Assembly (NCBI GenBank): GCA_009363875.1 | Contig: CM018683.1 | Span: forward strand, 41,748,804-41,812,803 | Source: Mikania micrantha | Taxonomy: Eukaryota > Streptophyta > Magnoliopsida > Asterales > Asteraceae | Length of the DNA stretch: 64,000 nt | Reading direction: 5' to 3' | Shown: in pieces, positions 44,193 to 56,900 of the stretch | Layout of the letters: the number at the start of each line of letters is the position of its first letter | Position numbering within the stretch: position 1 is the first letter of the stretch | Notes under the pieces: generated by a model | Seen by the model: only the letters and a program-made list of their open reading frames with translations | Database searches by the model: none | What the model was told of the DNA's origin: nothing | Program-made: the position numbers and the translations under genes

Positions 44193-44752
44193 CAAGGCCA
44201 AGGTTCCGGCTGAAACGAGCAACCCAGTTGGGAGAAATTATGGTGCAGTGGTTTCTGAGAGGAAAAGGCTACACTGGACAGGCGCCTAAATGTACTCGTT
44301 GTTCATTTCATCATACTGGGCCGTGTCCTATTTGTGCCAACTGTAATAGAGTTGGACACTACACCAAGTATTGTAGCTTGCCTGCTCGCAAACCGAATCA
44401 AGCACCCCCACAAACCATTCAAACGAATCGGTCATGCTACAAATGCGGGAGTCCTGATCACTTGATTAAGAACTGTCCAAACAATAATAACACCAATCCG
44501 GGAAATGAAGCTTGGGGGAGAGCTTTTCAGATTGGTGCTACTAAGGCGAGGAATGATGCAAACATTGTCACTGGTACGTTTTTACTCAATAATTTTTACG
44601 CATCAGTTCTTTTTGATACGGGAGCAGATAAGAGCTTTATCTCTCCTGAATTTGCATCATTACTTTCATTGTCTGTGGTAGATCTAGAAACTCCCTCTGT
44701 CATTGAACTTGCTAATGGCAAGTTGATTAAAACTAACAGTGTTATTCAATGA
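44193..44752 (+). pseudogene. gag-pro: Element B gag 3' part and protease N-terminus
   Basis: Continues the gag interrupted at 34391. One extra A in GAGAGGAAAAGG near 44260 shifts the frame. Zinc knuckles follow (CTRCSFHHTGPC, CANCNRVGHYTKYC, CYKCGSPDHLIKNC), then the protease with LFDTGADKSF near 44615. A TGA at 44750-44752 replaces the Gly present in related copy F (IIQGCSLNL). Confidence 0.88.
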
Positions 44753-46023
44753 TGTTCCTTGAATCTGAATGATCATCTTTTCAATATCGATTTACTTCCT
44801 ATTGAGCTTGGGAGCTTTGATGTTGTTGTCGGTATGGACTGGCTTTCTGATAACCAAGCGGAAGTAATATGTCAAAATAAGGTGATCCGTATTCCATTAC
44901 ATGACGGTAATACACTAGTAGTTCAGGGAGAGCGAGCCGGTAGAAAACTTGGTATTATATCTTGTATGCGAGCTCAGAAATTCTTATGGAAAGGCTGTTA
45001 TGCTTTCCTGGCACATGTGACTGAGCACAATTCTTTACCCAAACATATCACAGATATTCCAGTAGTCAAGGATTTTCCTGAAGTTTTTCCTGAAGATATA
45101 TCAGGATTACCCCCAGTGAGACAGGTTGAATTTCGTATTGACTTGATTCCAGGCGCAGCACCGGTTGCAAAAGCCCCGTATCGGCTTGCGCCATCAGAAA
45201 TGCAGGAACTTTCAGGTCAACTACAGGAACTCTTAGACAAGGGTTTTATTAGACCTAGTTTCTCACCCTGGGGAGCACCAGTTCTTTTTGTGAAAAAGAA
45301 GGATGGTTCATTCAGGATGTGCATTGACTACAGGGAGCTCAATAAATTGACAATCAAAAACCGTTATCCATTGCCACGTATAGACGATCTGTTTGATCAA
45401 CTTCAAGGCACTACCTATTTTTCAAAAATTGATTTAAGATCCGGATATCATCAATTACGAGTGCATGAAGATGATGTTCCTAAAACTGCATTCAGAACTC
45501 GATACGGGCATTATGAATTTCTAGTAATGCCGTTTGGATTAACAAACGCTCCTACAGTTTTCATGGATCTAATGAATCGGGTATGTAGGCCTTACTTGGA
45601 TAAGTTTGTGATTGTATTTATTGATGACATTCTTATTTATTCTCGAAGCCAACAGGAACATACTCAACACTTGAAACTGATCTTAGAACTTTTGGCACGT
45701 GAAAAATTATATGCCAAGTTCTCCAAGTGTGAATTCTGGTTACGAGAAGTACAATTTCTTGGTCATGTAGTGAACGAGAACGGTATTCAAGTGGACCCCA
45801 GCAAGATTAAGGCTGTAGAACAATGGGAGACACCACGAACCCCAACAGAGATACGTCAATTCTTAGGGCTGGCAGGTTATTACCGCCGATTCATCAAGAA
45901 CTTTTCAAAGATAGCCTTGCCACTAACCACATTGACACAGAAGAATCAACTGTTTATATGGGGTTCTCAACAGGAGGAGGCATTCCAACTGTTGAAACAT
46001 AACTCTGCAACGCACCTATCTTG
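44753..46023 (+). pseudogene. pol: Element B protease C-terminus and reverse transcriptase
   Basis: Protease end ([12 protein letters not shown]), PR-RT linker ([13 protein letters not shown]) and RT with FIDDILIYS near 45623 read in one frame. This shows the unshifted form of the junction that is broken in A. A 1-base deletion in AAACATAACTCTGC near 45999 ends the frame at 46022-46024. Confidence 0.88.
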
Positions 46024-47877
46024 ACATTACCGGAAGGTATTGATAACTTCACAGTATACTGTAATGCCTCGCGCCAAGGTCTCGGGTGTGTTTTAATGCA
46101 GAATGATAAGGTGATTGCTTACGCTTCTCGGCAGTTGAAAGTACACGAGAAGAACTATACCACACATGATCTAGAACTTGGTGCAGTGGTGTTTGCACTC
46201 AAGATTTGGAGACATTATCTATACGGAACCAAGTGTATGATATACACTGATCACAAAAGTCTCCAACATATTCTAGATCAGAAAATGCTGAATATGCGAC
46301 AAAGGCGTTGTGTTGAATTGTTGAATGACTACGACTGTGAGATTCGTTATCATCCAAGGAAAGCGAATGTCGTAGCCAATGCCTTAAGTCGCAAGGAACG
46401 AGTCAAACCTTTACGAGTGAAAGCGTTAGGTATGACTATTCAAACCAGTCTAATTTCTCAAATCAAGAAAGCTCAGCAACAAGCTTTACAGGCAATGAAC
46501 TACCCTGCTGAGGAACTAAGAGGATTAGACAAGCAACTTGAGACCAAAGATGATGGGGTATTGTATTTCAAAAGCCGAATGTGGGTTCCTCTATTCGGTA
46601 ACACGAGAACAATCATCTTGGATGAGGCGCACAAGTCCAGGTATTCTATTCATCCAGGTGCGGACAAAATGTATAAAGATCTTAAAGATTTTTACTGGTG
46701 GCCTGGAATGAAGAAACACATAGCAGAATACGTGGGTCGATGTTTAACATGTTTAAAGGTTAAGGCTGAACATCAACGTCCTTCTGGGTTATTACAACAA
46801 CCGGAGATTCCCATGTGGAAATGGGATCAGAACTCTATGGATTTCATTACTAAACTACCCAAAACATCGCGTAATCATGACTCTATATGGGTTATTGTTG
46901 ATCGCTTTACAAAATCTGCGCATTTCATTCCCATCCGAGAAGATTACTCTATGGATCGACTTGCTAAACTCTATGTTAATGAGATTGTATCTCGACATGG
47001 AGTACCAATCTCTATTATTTCTGATAGAGATAGTCGATTTACGTCACGATTTTGGCAAACTCTTCAGAATGCGCTGGGCACGCAAATCAATATGAGCAGA
47101 GCTTATCATCCACAAACTGACGGGAAAACGGAACGAACCAATCAAACTCTGGAAGATATGCTCAGAAGCTGTGTGATTGATTTTGGTGGTAGCTGGGATA
47201 TTCATCTTCCACTTGTTGAATTTTCATATAACAACAGCTATCATACCAGTATCAAATGCGCTCCATTCGAAGCACTCTATGGACGCAAGTGTAGATCACC
47301 TGTCTGTTGGTCAGAGGTAGGTGAGAATCGAATCATAGGACCAGAAATCATACAAGAAACAACTGATAAGATCGCACTCATTCAAGAACGAATTAAAGCT
47401 GCTCGCGATCGACAAAAGAGTTATGCTGATAATCGTCGTAGACCCTTGGAATTTCAAATCGGTGATCTGGTAATGCTGAAAGTTTCACCATGGAAGGGCA
47501 TATTTAGATTTGGGAAGAGAGGTAAACTTTCACCAAGGTTTGTAGGACCATTTAAAATCCTTGAATGAATCGGATCAGTAGCCCACAGACTTGAGTTACC
47601 TCCGGAACTTAGTAACATTCATGATGTTTTCCATGTATCAAATCTGAAGAAATGCTTAGCTGATGAATCACTGGTTGTATCTCTTAAAGAAATCCAAGTT
47701 GATGAAAAACTTCAATTCAGAGAAGAACCAGTTGAAGTAATGGATCGAGAGGTGAAGGTATTGAAACGTAGTCGCATACCTATTGTCAAAATTCGATGGA
47801 ATTCACAGCGTGGACCTGAGTATACGTGGGAACGAGAAGATCAGATGAAAGCAAAATACCCACATCTATTTACATGA
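46024..47877 (+). pseudogene. pol: Element B RNase H, integrase and chromodomain-like tail
   Basis: Two conserved Asp codons of RNase H have become Asn: YCNAS (46063-46065) and VANALS (46378-46380). The integrase keeps its zinc region and D, D, E residues ([17 protein letters not shown]). A TGA near 47566-47568 replaces Arg in the LERIGPVA motif. Beyond it the tail ([25 protein letters not shown]) stays open to the original stop at 47875-47877. Confidence 0.88.
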
Positions 47878-47902
47878 TCAATTGTTGTCAAGTAAGACTT
47901 CA

Positions 47903-47940
47903 CTAAATTTCGGGACGAAATTTATCTAACAGTAGGAGAC
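47903..47940 (+). other. Element B 3' palindrome and polypurine tract
   Basis: AAATTTCGGGACGAAATTT then AACAGTAGGAGAC, abutting the 3' LTR at 47941. Confidence 0.8.
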
Positions 47941-50043
47941 TGTGATAATTGCGTACGAAGAATTACGTCAGCAACGAATTGAGCACATTTGATCGTGTTT
48001 AAAATCCATGTGGAATTGACAATCGAAATGATTATGGGATGATAGTATGCGAAAAATGATGAACGTGGGCGAAAACCGCGTACAAAACGGAGTTACGGAT
48101 GGCCCGGAATTGCAAAACGAAGCTTCTGTCGAAAAATGGAAAAAAATTGGTCTTCGCGGTACGCTAAGGAGGAGCTAAGGGTTCTTCGCGGTACGCGATG
48201 TTTGAAAATATCTGAGATTTCTCCGGATTTCTTCGCGGTACGCGACGGATGGAGGAGTCGCCAACTTGCTTAAAATATCAGATTTTCATCAGCATTTTCA
48301 TTCTTATCTTCTCAACGACGACACCAGCCACCACCCTGTGAAAATTTCATTTTTCCACCAGTAAATCTCCATTTTTAAGGCTCCACGACGTTTAGATCGC
48401 ATCAAGAAGCGTTAAAACAAGTTCAAATCATCTTTCTACCTGCAGAACCTCTCTAGATTAGGTAATGGTTCATTCTAGTCTCTTATTTTGATAATGAATG
48501 ATTAAATCTTGTTTTTGAACGTAATGATATAGTTAGGGTTGTTGATTATTGCCTAGATGATGGCTAGGATTGATTATAAATTACAAACTCGAATTGTTAA
48601 CGGGTAAATCCTTGTTTTGAGCCGTTGTAATGCCCGGTTTGCATGAAATCATAACAATGGTTATAATGGTTTAAACCATTTGATTGAGACAATGTAGGTG
48701 ATTAGTTTGATTAATCTTTGACATGCAACGTGAAAGTTGGGTGTTTCAAACTAATCACAATCAGTAACATACTCATTGGAATGATTATCTGATGTTCATG
48801 ATAACAGTCAGATTAGTATGTTAAACATGGTTATTAAACCTAATCTAATATTACATTGTGATATTTCATGATATTTGGGTAATCAATAACAAGGATTGAT
48901 CATTCCTAAGCTATTAACCTGTCTAGGAACTGCTTTAGCATAACAATCAATAACATTAACTATTTGACTAATCTGAGAATATTCTGATTAATCAAGATTG
49001 TCATCAACATAATATTAGGAACCTGGATCAGTGTAGGTTCCTACAGTATCATACATTGTATGATATGATATTAAGATAATCATTAAGAATCTTATATTAG
49101 TTTGATGACTTTAAGGCAATGTCTTTGACATTGGACGTTCAAGAAGATTTAATCAGTAAGTTAAAACATTAATAACATATCAAACATAAACCAATGCAGA
49201 ATTACATCATTAGCACCAGTTGCGAGTGTTCCTATTGCTGTGAGATATCCAGTGAGTTTTGTACAACCCCTTTTCTTTTTACTGTCTTACAAACATCGGG
49301 GTAACTCTGCAAACTGTTTTCTGAACATATGATATGCATCACTGTTATCTGTGTGATTTCATGTGACTTTAGTGTGATTTCATGGGATTTTGCCGTTAGT
49401 ATCTCTATCACAGTATCAAAAGTCCTCATCTCGTGAACTGTATCTAGTGAACCCATGTGGGGCCGAATAGGAATCATTGATAGTACTATTGGCTGACAAC
49501 CCATTCGCTGGGAGGATTGCATCTCCCCTGGTGTGAATGTTTGGTACCTGTTTCCATTAAAACTTCTTAATGTTAGTGATAGACATTAAGATAATGAGGC
49601 ATTAAGATATTTAACGACGGGTAGTATCTTCGTGAACGAACAACTGTCCGAAAGGAACTAGATACGGGTCCCATGGTTATCCGGAACTGAACATTTTGAG
49701 AACTTATTTATCATATCATATTGTTTTAAATTGAACGGTCGAACTCACCAGCTTTGTGCTGACGTTTTTAAACTCAACATTTTTGCAGGACAACAGTGAC
49801 GACATGGTGAGGATGCACTTCACTTAGTTGAACTTAAATGTACTAGATTGTATAATAAACCTAGCTGTTAAGTTGATGTATTTACGAACCCTTGTAATAT
49901 ATTTATTTTAAGTGAATCTGTGTGCTGTGATATCGGTTCAAGTAAGTCACACCTCATCTCTGAGACATCACCACTATGTTTCCGCAATCACATCAGAGTA
50001 GCAAGTGACATCATCACAGGTGACGAGAAGTGGGGGTGTGACA
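47941..50043 (+). repeat. Element B 3' LTR
   Basis: 2103 bp. It lacks about 30 bp between two GCGGTACGC copies that are present in the 5' LTR, consistent with deletion between short direct repeats. It carries the same hairpins and intron-like segment (49252-49788). Confidence 0.93.
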
Positions 50044-50048
50044 TTACT

Positions 50049-51160
50049 AGACTTTAAAATCAGTAGATCTATATCAATATCGCATAAAATCTTCAACAAA
50101 TTCATGCATGTGAGCTGATCAGAGTTGCATGTGGGTGGATGTTCATGCATGTGGGTCTTTACCCATTGCATGTTAGATCTAACCATAAATAAGCATGTAA
50201 AACTACCTTAGATGCTCTAAAACACTGAGATGAAGCTGGATCAGGGACTTGGCAGCTCTAAAACCTTCTGGGAATGATCTCCTAGGAGGTTCAAGTAATG
50301 GTGATGATGAGAACAAGCTTCCTTGTTTGCTTCAAGCCTTCTAAGAGCTCCAATGGCTTCCAAGCTCAACAATGGAGGTTTTTCTTGTGAAATGATGAAG
50401 AAATATGGGTAGAAGCTCGAGATAGAGGTGCTATGGCCGAGAAAATAGGATAGGAATGATTAAAAATGAGATAGGTTGAGTGTTAAGGTGGTTTTGGCAT
50501 CTGCAGCTTCCAAGCGTATCGCCTAGCGTGCGTGCGTGAGGCCAGGCGTACTTCCTGGATTAAAATAATCAGATTGGTGTTTGGTTCATTCGCGCGCATA
50601 GCCTGGTGTCGTTGCGGCTCCCCGGGCGTGGTGCCTAGTGCTTGGCGTAGCGCCTGGCTTGCAGAATGAGTCCAATTGGCCCAATTTTGGTGTTTGAGGT
50701 CGTTTTTCGATTGTTTACCGTTACTACATCATTTCTTGACTAATTGTCGTTGTTAACTTATTCTAGGTTCCCATAGAGCTTAATTATTGTTAAATTCATT
50801 TGTTGTTTGTTTATTTCACCAACGTTCGTGAGACTCGTGTGTGTTTCGATAATTCCTCGAATTATTGGTGATAGTTTGTGTTTGTGTTTTACGAAATGTC
50901 TGCATGCTTGATTAATCGTAATCAACATTTAATGCACAATCCAATAATTCCCCGAATTATTGTTTTGTGTTTGTGTTTGCCACACTTGGTTTCCACAACC
51001 AATGTGCAATGTACGATTCGATAGTTCCTCGAACTATCGTTACGCAGTTGTTTGTGTTTAACTCATCTAATTAAACCTAATTAAATAAAATGCAACAAGT
51101 AGGAACGTTAAATGCTAATTTGTAAGAGTTGCAATTTACTTGATATTGCCGGGTGTCACA
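50049..51160 (-). repeat. LTR D, right part (U3)
   Basis: Resumes LTR D after element B and ends GGGTGTCACA at 51160, the start of the LTR on the minus strand. A GC-rich block at about 50510-50660 holds several GGCGTA/GCCTGG/AGCGCCTGG words. Repeated TTCCTCGAATTATTG-type words lie at 50850-51040. Confidence 0.75.
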
Positions 51161-51200
51161 TTATACCCTTGTTGAAAGAAATTGCGTCCCGAAATTTGGT
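51161..51200 (-). other. LTR D polypurine tract remnant
   Basis: On the minus strand a degraded AAATTTCGGGACGCAATTTC palindrome precedes CAACAAGGGTATAA and then the LTR. This is the 3' end of element D. The rest of its internal region is missing. Confidence 0.6.
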
Positions 51201-51878
51201 TGTTGTTGTAGTGTTTGAGAACAAAATTTTTCTAGTTGTCACACCCATTTTCCTCACCGCCATCGTCGGCCTCATTTTAAGGTCGTTACCCCTTGGGGCC
51301 TTAGCCTTCGTGCGTATAAGTATCTCCGTTGTCACCAAAACGCTAACGTTCAAAGACGCGGTGGTGATCTTCAATTAGTGGTTTTCTCGCCTCTAACCAT
51401 GACCAGAAGCCACAAGTTGCAACTAGGTTCCGACATGAACAACATTTCTAGGTAAGAGTTTGTGTTTGTTTTGAGTTCACCAACTAGATGTCCGACCACA
51501 AGTTGTAGCTAGGATTCCGACGTGAACATCTCCAGGTAAGAGTTTGTGTTTGTTTTGGTTTATGTTTTGTTACATTGTGTAATGTTTTAATAGGTTTTTT
51601 TGCTTTTGTTTGAATATGGTAAATTCAAGATCTAACTTTCTTTCTCACTCTCAAAAACTTGTTAGTAGATTTTTTTGTTTATTTGTTTAAGTTTTTCGTT
51701 GAAGGAACATGTTGACACGCCATCACACGTGTTTTTTGGGGGGTAAAATTAGATATAAAAATATGGATTTATGATTGTTTTCTTACATTTTGAATCTGGG
51801 TATTTAGTTTTTGTATTAAAAAATTAAATGTTTTTTTGGCTCTTGTTTGAATCTGGTTTTTGTGATGATATCATAGGC
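51201..51878. other. Spacer with a short tandem duplication
   Basis: A unit of about 90 bp (CACAAGTTGCAACTAGG..GGTAAGAGTTTGTG) is repeated at 51411-51563. A TTGTCACACCCATTTTCC motif at 51234 could be the edge of another LTR but has no partner. No gene recognised. Confidence 0.4.
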
Positions 51879-52400
51879 ATATTCAACCTACAGCAACTTG
51901 AATCTGGGTTTACATCAATTTACAACAACTTGCATCAACTTACATAAACGTAACAGAGTCATTACATCAACTTAGAACAAATTACATCAACTTACGTCAA
52001 CGTAACGGAGTAACTTACATCAACTTACAGCAAATTACATTAACTTACATCGACGTAACTGGGTCACTTACAATCACTTACATCAATCTATGTTTAATTA
52101 CATTAATGTAATTGTTTGTCGTATTGATGTAATTTGTTTGTTTATTGATTTGCATATATATACATATATAATTGTAGATTGTATTGATGTAATATGTTGT
52201 TATTTTGATATATATTTGATGTAATTGTAGGTTGTTACAACCTTGATTCAATTAAAGTTTGTTAGTGTTTATTGTTTATGTTTTATATTTAACAATGTAA
52301 TATATCACTTACAATAACTTATAAGATTATAACAGTCACTTACATCAGCTTAGAATACTATAATACATGCTTACATTATTCATTGCTTAAAAAATGTTTG
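51879..52400. repeat. TTACATCAAC tandem-like array
   Basis: Many degenerate copies of TTACATCAACTTACA and TTACATnnACGTAAC with GATGTAA partners. The words match those in the elements at 25.9-26.4 kb and 53.3-54.1 kb. Confidence 0.6.
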
Positions 52401-52636
52401 TTTATTTAAAAACCTTTATAACTTTTTTTTACTATATTATGTTTTTTTTAATTAACACAATTATGAATTACATTAAATATATAATAAAAATATTTAGTAT
52501 TATTATTAAAAAATTTGTAGCGATTACTTTTTCAAATTTGAAGTACAACAAATTCATAATGAGTTGACAAATTGATGTCTAATACTGATATGAAGAAAAA
52601 TCAAAATTGCACATATACTCTTTTCATTTAAAATCA

Positions 52637-53065
52637 ATATATTGTAAGATTAAAAAATAGAAAAAAAAACATACACCATTGGATCATTTTTTATGTGGCC
52701 CAGAAGCAATAGAATAAGGTTAATGAGTTAACACGATAATATAGAGTTAACATTCGAACCATACTCTATACACACACACACACACACAGAAAGAGAGAGA
52801 GAGAGAGGAAAGAGTTCATTTGTTACTCTTACCTTAAAGCCTTAACCGAATCATAATAGTCTGGCCCCAAATTAAAGTTAATCCAATGGTGTAAGTTTTT
52901 TTTTCTTTTTTTAATTAATTTAAAAAGTGAATATTAGTTTGGGCCCACATTAAAAATGAAAAAACATACAACATTAGATTAAATTTAATGTGGGCCCTAA
53001 GGTAGTAAAATGTGATTATTTAGTTAACGCATTAATATAAGATTAACAATTGAACAATTCCATAT
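52637..53065. mobile_element. MITE-like nest with inverted GGGCCCACATTAA arms
   Basis: GGGCCCACATTA near 52950 and TAATGTGGGCCC near 52995-53005 form the core of a palindrome. Sequence at about 52660-52760 is a diverged direct copy of about 52965-53065 (ACATACAnCATTnGAT, TTAATGAGTTAAC words). A CA/GA microsatellite (52767-52806) sits between. Boundaries are not resolved. Confidence 0.5.
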
Positions 53066-53226
53066 ATATATTTTATCATGTGAAAAACAGATATTAAAGA
53101 GAAAATCCTTAAGACATATTTGGGCCATTGATTTAAAACCTTAAAAATAAATATGTGATCCACATTAAATCACATTTGTTTATTTAAACCCAATTTTTTT
53201 TATTAAGTTTTATATACTTGATTTTA

Positions 53227-54362
53227 TTTAAAAAAAGTTTACCCCTCAATTTTTTAAACATTCATAACTTTTATATACATTATAATTTTTTTTATGAAAA
53301 CTACACCATTAAATTTGTAACATTTTTATCTTTAATTCAAGCATAGTCTTGTCATATTTTTTCAAAGTGTTCGTAATTACACAGATGTAACGAGTTGAAT
53401 TTTTTCAAAGTGTTTGAAATTACATTGATGTAACGAGTTGATTTTTTAAATTCTCCATAATTATACTGATGTAGCGAGCTGTAACTTATTATTTTTTTAC
53501 AACAAGTTTTCGGCTTTTTTTCAAAAAAAAAAAAATTCTACCATTTTTTTTAAAAAATATTCGTTGAAAAACATTATTCACTTTTAAAAAACCAACATGA
53601 ATTTTTTATAAAAATGTTTTTTTTAATTACATAATGAAATACATAATCTTACATTAATGTAATTACACTGATGTAACAAGCTGGATTTTTTCAAAGTGTT
53701 CGAAATTACACTGATTTAACGAGTTGAGTTTTTTTTTAAAGTGTTCGTAATTACACTGATGTAATGACTGAATTTTTTCAAAGTATTCAAAATTACAATG
53801 ATGTAACGAGCTAAATTTTTTTTCAAAGTGTTCAAAATAACACTGATGTAACGAGCTAAATTTTTTTCAAAGTGTTCGTAATTACACTGATGTAACGAGC
53901 TGAATTTTTTCAAACTGTTCAAAATTACACTGATGTAACAAACTGAATTTTTTTCCAAGTGTTCGTAGTTACACAGATGTAACGAGCTGAATTTTTTCAA
54001 AGTATTCAAAATTACACTAATGTAACGAGCTGAATTTTTTTCAAAGTGTTCGTAATTATACTGATGTAACGAGTTAGATTTTTTCAAAGTGTTCCTTATT
54101 TTTTTCAAAAATTAATGAACTAATTTTTATAATAAAGAATAAGTTTGTAATGTATATTTAAGATGAGGGAAAAGTTGTTTTATTTTAAGATGGAAATTTT
54201 TGAAAAAGGAGGGAAAATTATTTTAGTTATTGCTCGCTACGTTGGTGTAATTATGAACGTCCAAATTTTTTTTTTTGGCATGACGAGTTTAATGGTGTAA
54301 TTTATTATAAAAAAATAACAAAGTATAAAAGGTTATAAGCGTATAAAAATCAAGGGTGGAAA
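53227..54362. mobile_element. Long-TIR element enclosing a 42-bp tandem array
   Basis: The left arm (53227-53320, GTTTACCCCTC..ATTCATAACTTTTAT..CACCATTAAA) is complementary to the right arm (about 54282-54362). The arm sequence resembles the arms of the element at 25585-27178. Between them are about 13 units of about 42 bp, TTACACTGATGTAACGAGCT plus TGAATTTTTTCAAAGTGTTC (53383-54095). No transposase. Confidence 0.6.
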
Positions 54363-55740
54363 TACATTATATTACCGAACATAAAATCGTATTACTGAAT
54401 ATATACAAGTAAAATATATATAAAATAATGATGTTAAAAGTAACTTAGAAATGTTTTTCTAAGACATCCATATCATGGCTTAAACCTAAACCGTTATATT
54501 ACCGAACCGAAACGCTAAAAGCAACTAAAATGGTTTATTTCATTGTATATTTAATTCCTGGAAATTTTATAAATTTATTTATGATAAATAACGTATAACT
54601 AGTAACGTTACCCGCGCTTTAGGCAGACCGTTTCGACTAAAACCCGGCGTTATGAAATGATGAATACTCAAAGAAACATATGAGGCTGTGACGAATCAGT
54701 TACGTAGACAAAAACAAAGATAAAAAAACATAAGATGCGAGCCTGAGTTCAAAAACTGGAAGAAATTGCGATTTGGAATAAGAAAGAGTGGGTTGTTTAT
54801 GATGTGACAGTTAGGAAGCTGAATGAAACTCGGAAGTTGTTAGATAACGTAAAGCTCCACACCCTTTTATAGTACATTTTAATAAAAACATTTGAGATCC
54901 AACTTACCTCTTTTGTTGAATAATGTAGAGCCAAACCCTTCTATAGTGAAAGCCCAACAGCACCCGCCTCCTTTTTCCACACTCATCTACATATGCTTTG
55001 ATTACCACCTTGTTACCTATTGGCACCAACGTCACCTCACTGGACAAAAGGCAAACCAAACGACTGACACAGGAATCGAGTGTGATCTATGGTAAAAAAA
55101 GAAAAATGGCAATTTATTAGTAGGTGTGGTTGATGAAGAATCTGATGGCGATGATGCTATGCCTCTAGAACCCATCTTCTTTAACATTTGCAATCCATTG
55201 CTGCCACACGTGTAAAGGTGATGGTTACTAGCGAAGAATGAGTCGCCAGATAGAGGAAATTTGGAGCATATGTAAAGTCGCCGAGAGGAATCGGGAGAAA
55301 TGATGGGTGGTGGTCGTCATTGGTGGCACTGATGTAGATTGCGACTGTGGGTGGCGACATCATCTGATGAATCATAAATTCGGAACTTTCTCCTGCCAAA
55401 ATAAAGAATTTATCGTTTCAACATGGTCCAATTATGTAGTTTTGGAATTCAATTAAGATTTAAAAAAAGTTAACAAAATATTTGAAGTTTGTTAAGTGTA
55501 TAACAGAAAGAAAAACAACTTACATACGCTGAAGAACATTTCTTGTATGGTTTGAATTAACATTTTATATGGTTTAAATTATCATTTCATATGATGTGTG
55601 AGCATTGAGACCAACATTTTGCTGACAAGAGTTCCATCTATGTTGACTTTTAATGACTAATATTAAACAAAATAACATCATACTGAAAACAATGTCATCA
55701 ATTGAAAAATATGTTATTTTAGCCTAAAATATTCAGAATT
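54363..55740. other. AT-rich spacer, nothing assigned
   Basis: Contains ACTAGTAACGTTACCCGCGC at 54599-54618. Two CCAAACCCTTC/CCACACCCTTTTATAG-type words near 54860-54950 are slightly repetitive. Short ORFs on both strands have no recognisable content. Confidence 0.35.
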
Positions 55741-55754
55741 AGTTTGGTTCATTC

Positions 55755-55795
55755 ATCCCACATCGGGGAAAACAACAAACATATTTTCTATAAAA
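55755..55795 (+). promoter_or_regulatory. snRNA-type promoter motif (USE plus TATA) without a recognised RNA
   Basis: ATCCCACATCG (55755-55765) is an exact match to the plant snRNA upstream sequence element RTCCCACATCG. TATAAAA starts 23 bases after it (55789), close to the short spacing of RNA polymerase III snRNA genes. No U6 or U3 sequence follows, and an LTR piece begins at 55853. The motif also occurs in unrelated plant repeats, so this may be chance. Confidence 0.4.
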
Positions 55796-55852
55796 GAGTT
55801 GTATGAGGTTTGCAATTATTATGCTTAAAACGTAGGTAACAACTTTGTTTAA

Positions 55853-56161
55853 TGTCACACCCCGAGCCGACGCCGGCGGGCTCGATCGACTTTCCCGCCG
55901 GGCGGAAGGTTTCCGGGGCGCGATATCGTTGTGATAATCGAAATGATCAGATTGTTTACATAGCACATGATTACAAATTTAAATTACAATGTTTCCTCAT
56001 AATTTAACTAAGTAAATCTAATCAAAAGAATCAATGAGTTTATATCTTGTCACTGTACAAGATAAACAAAAGATGATTCACTGTATTGTCAATCAAAAGT
56101 ATGCAACACCAAAAGTAGCTAAGTCCTTTTAAGGTCCACTAGATATGTCCTTGTAATCCTG
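55853..56161 (-). repeat. E-family LTR end fragment
   Basis: TGTCACACCCCGAGCC start and GGGGCGCGATATCG block match the left end of LTR E (59087-59400) with divergence. About 309 bp, then cut off. Confidence 0.7.
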
Positions 56162-56162
56162 G

Positions 56163-56900
56163 TGTGACATCCGGTACCAGATCGTCCGGTAAAGCCGTAC
56201 GGTATGTGTACTTTCACTATTTACTATGTGTAAATACATGTTTGTGAACAGTGCTTGTATTAACAGAATTCAAAATACAAGAAACAGTTGTACGTATTTA
56301 TGTGTAAACTTAAATGCCGTAAGTACAACACTCATTTTGAACAATAGTTGTTAGTATTTAGGTGAAAACCTAAGTACATATAATACAACGAAACAATAGA
56401 AACAACAGTGTTCAATTAAATAACAAGAACAAGTCGGCGATCTGATATCCATAGATGACAGGAATCAGATGGCCGACAAATCAGTATGAAAACAATGTGA
56501 TAACAGGACGTTTAGTTGAGTCCGTCAGTGAGGTAATACAATTCAAAACATAATTGCAGTGTCGTTTCAGAATAACGAACTGACAGTGGGTTTGCGTGAG
56601 TGACGATTCACACAAACATATCTGTAAGTTTATCGGTCTGAAATGATGACTGGAAAGTAGAAAACAAGAATCAGAAAGCAAAACCATTTTCGTGTTCATT
56701 CGGGTGACGATTCGAACGAATACGCGCAATGGTGACGCGTTCTGACGAAACGAAAACGAAATACGACACAAACGTAAATAAATTGAGTAAATATAATATT
56801 TTATATTTTTACAATTTTGAAACTCATCAAAATAATTAAAACAACTCGTTTTATTTTAAAACACGTAAATTACGCGTTACGTTCCGGAAACGCAACGAAG
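56163..56900 (+). repeat. Opposite-strand LTR start fragment (E-related U3)
   Basis: TGTGACATCCGG start. It shares GTGACGATTCGAACGAATAC and neighbouring words with the inverse of 63060-63120 in LTR E. It is therefore a plus-strand U3 piece placed head to head with the minus-strand piece before it. It stops where the pol of F begins. Confidence 0.6.

Larger units (their letters stand above)
29349..50043 (+). mobile_element. Element B: Ty3/gypsy retrotransposon split by element C
   Basis: 5' LTR 29349-31481, primer site, accessory ORF, minisatellite, gag (interrupted by C), pro, pol, polypurine tract, and 3' LTR 47941-50043. About 10.9 kb without C. The LTRs differ by about 28 substitutions by eye plus a 30-bp deletion, roughly 1.3 percent. 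Several stops and frameshifts disable all of the main genes. Confidence 0.95.

Noticed and set aside
51879..52400. Possible CRISPR-like array of spaced repeats
   Set aside because: Repeats are degenerate, spacing is irregular and the context is a plant genome with MITEs.
53716..54108. 130-codon minus-strand ORF with a repeated peptide
   Set aside because: The 42-bp tandem unit is a multiple of three, so the open frame is a by-product of the repeat.
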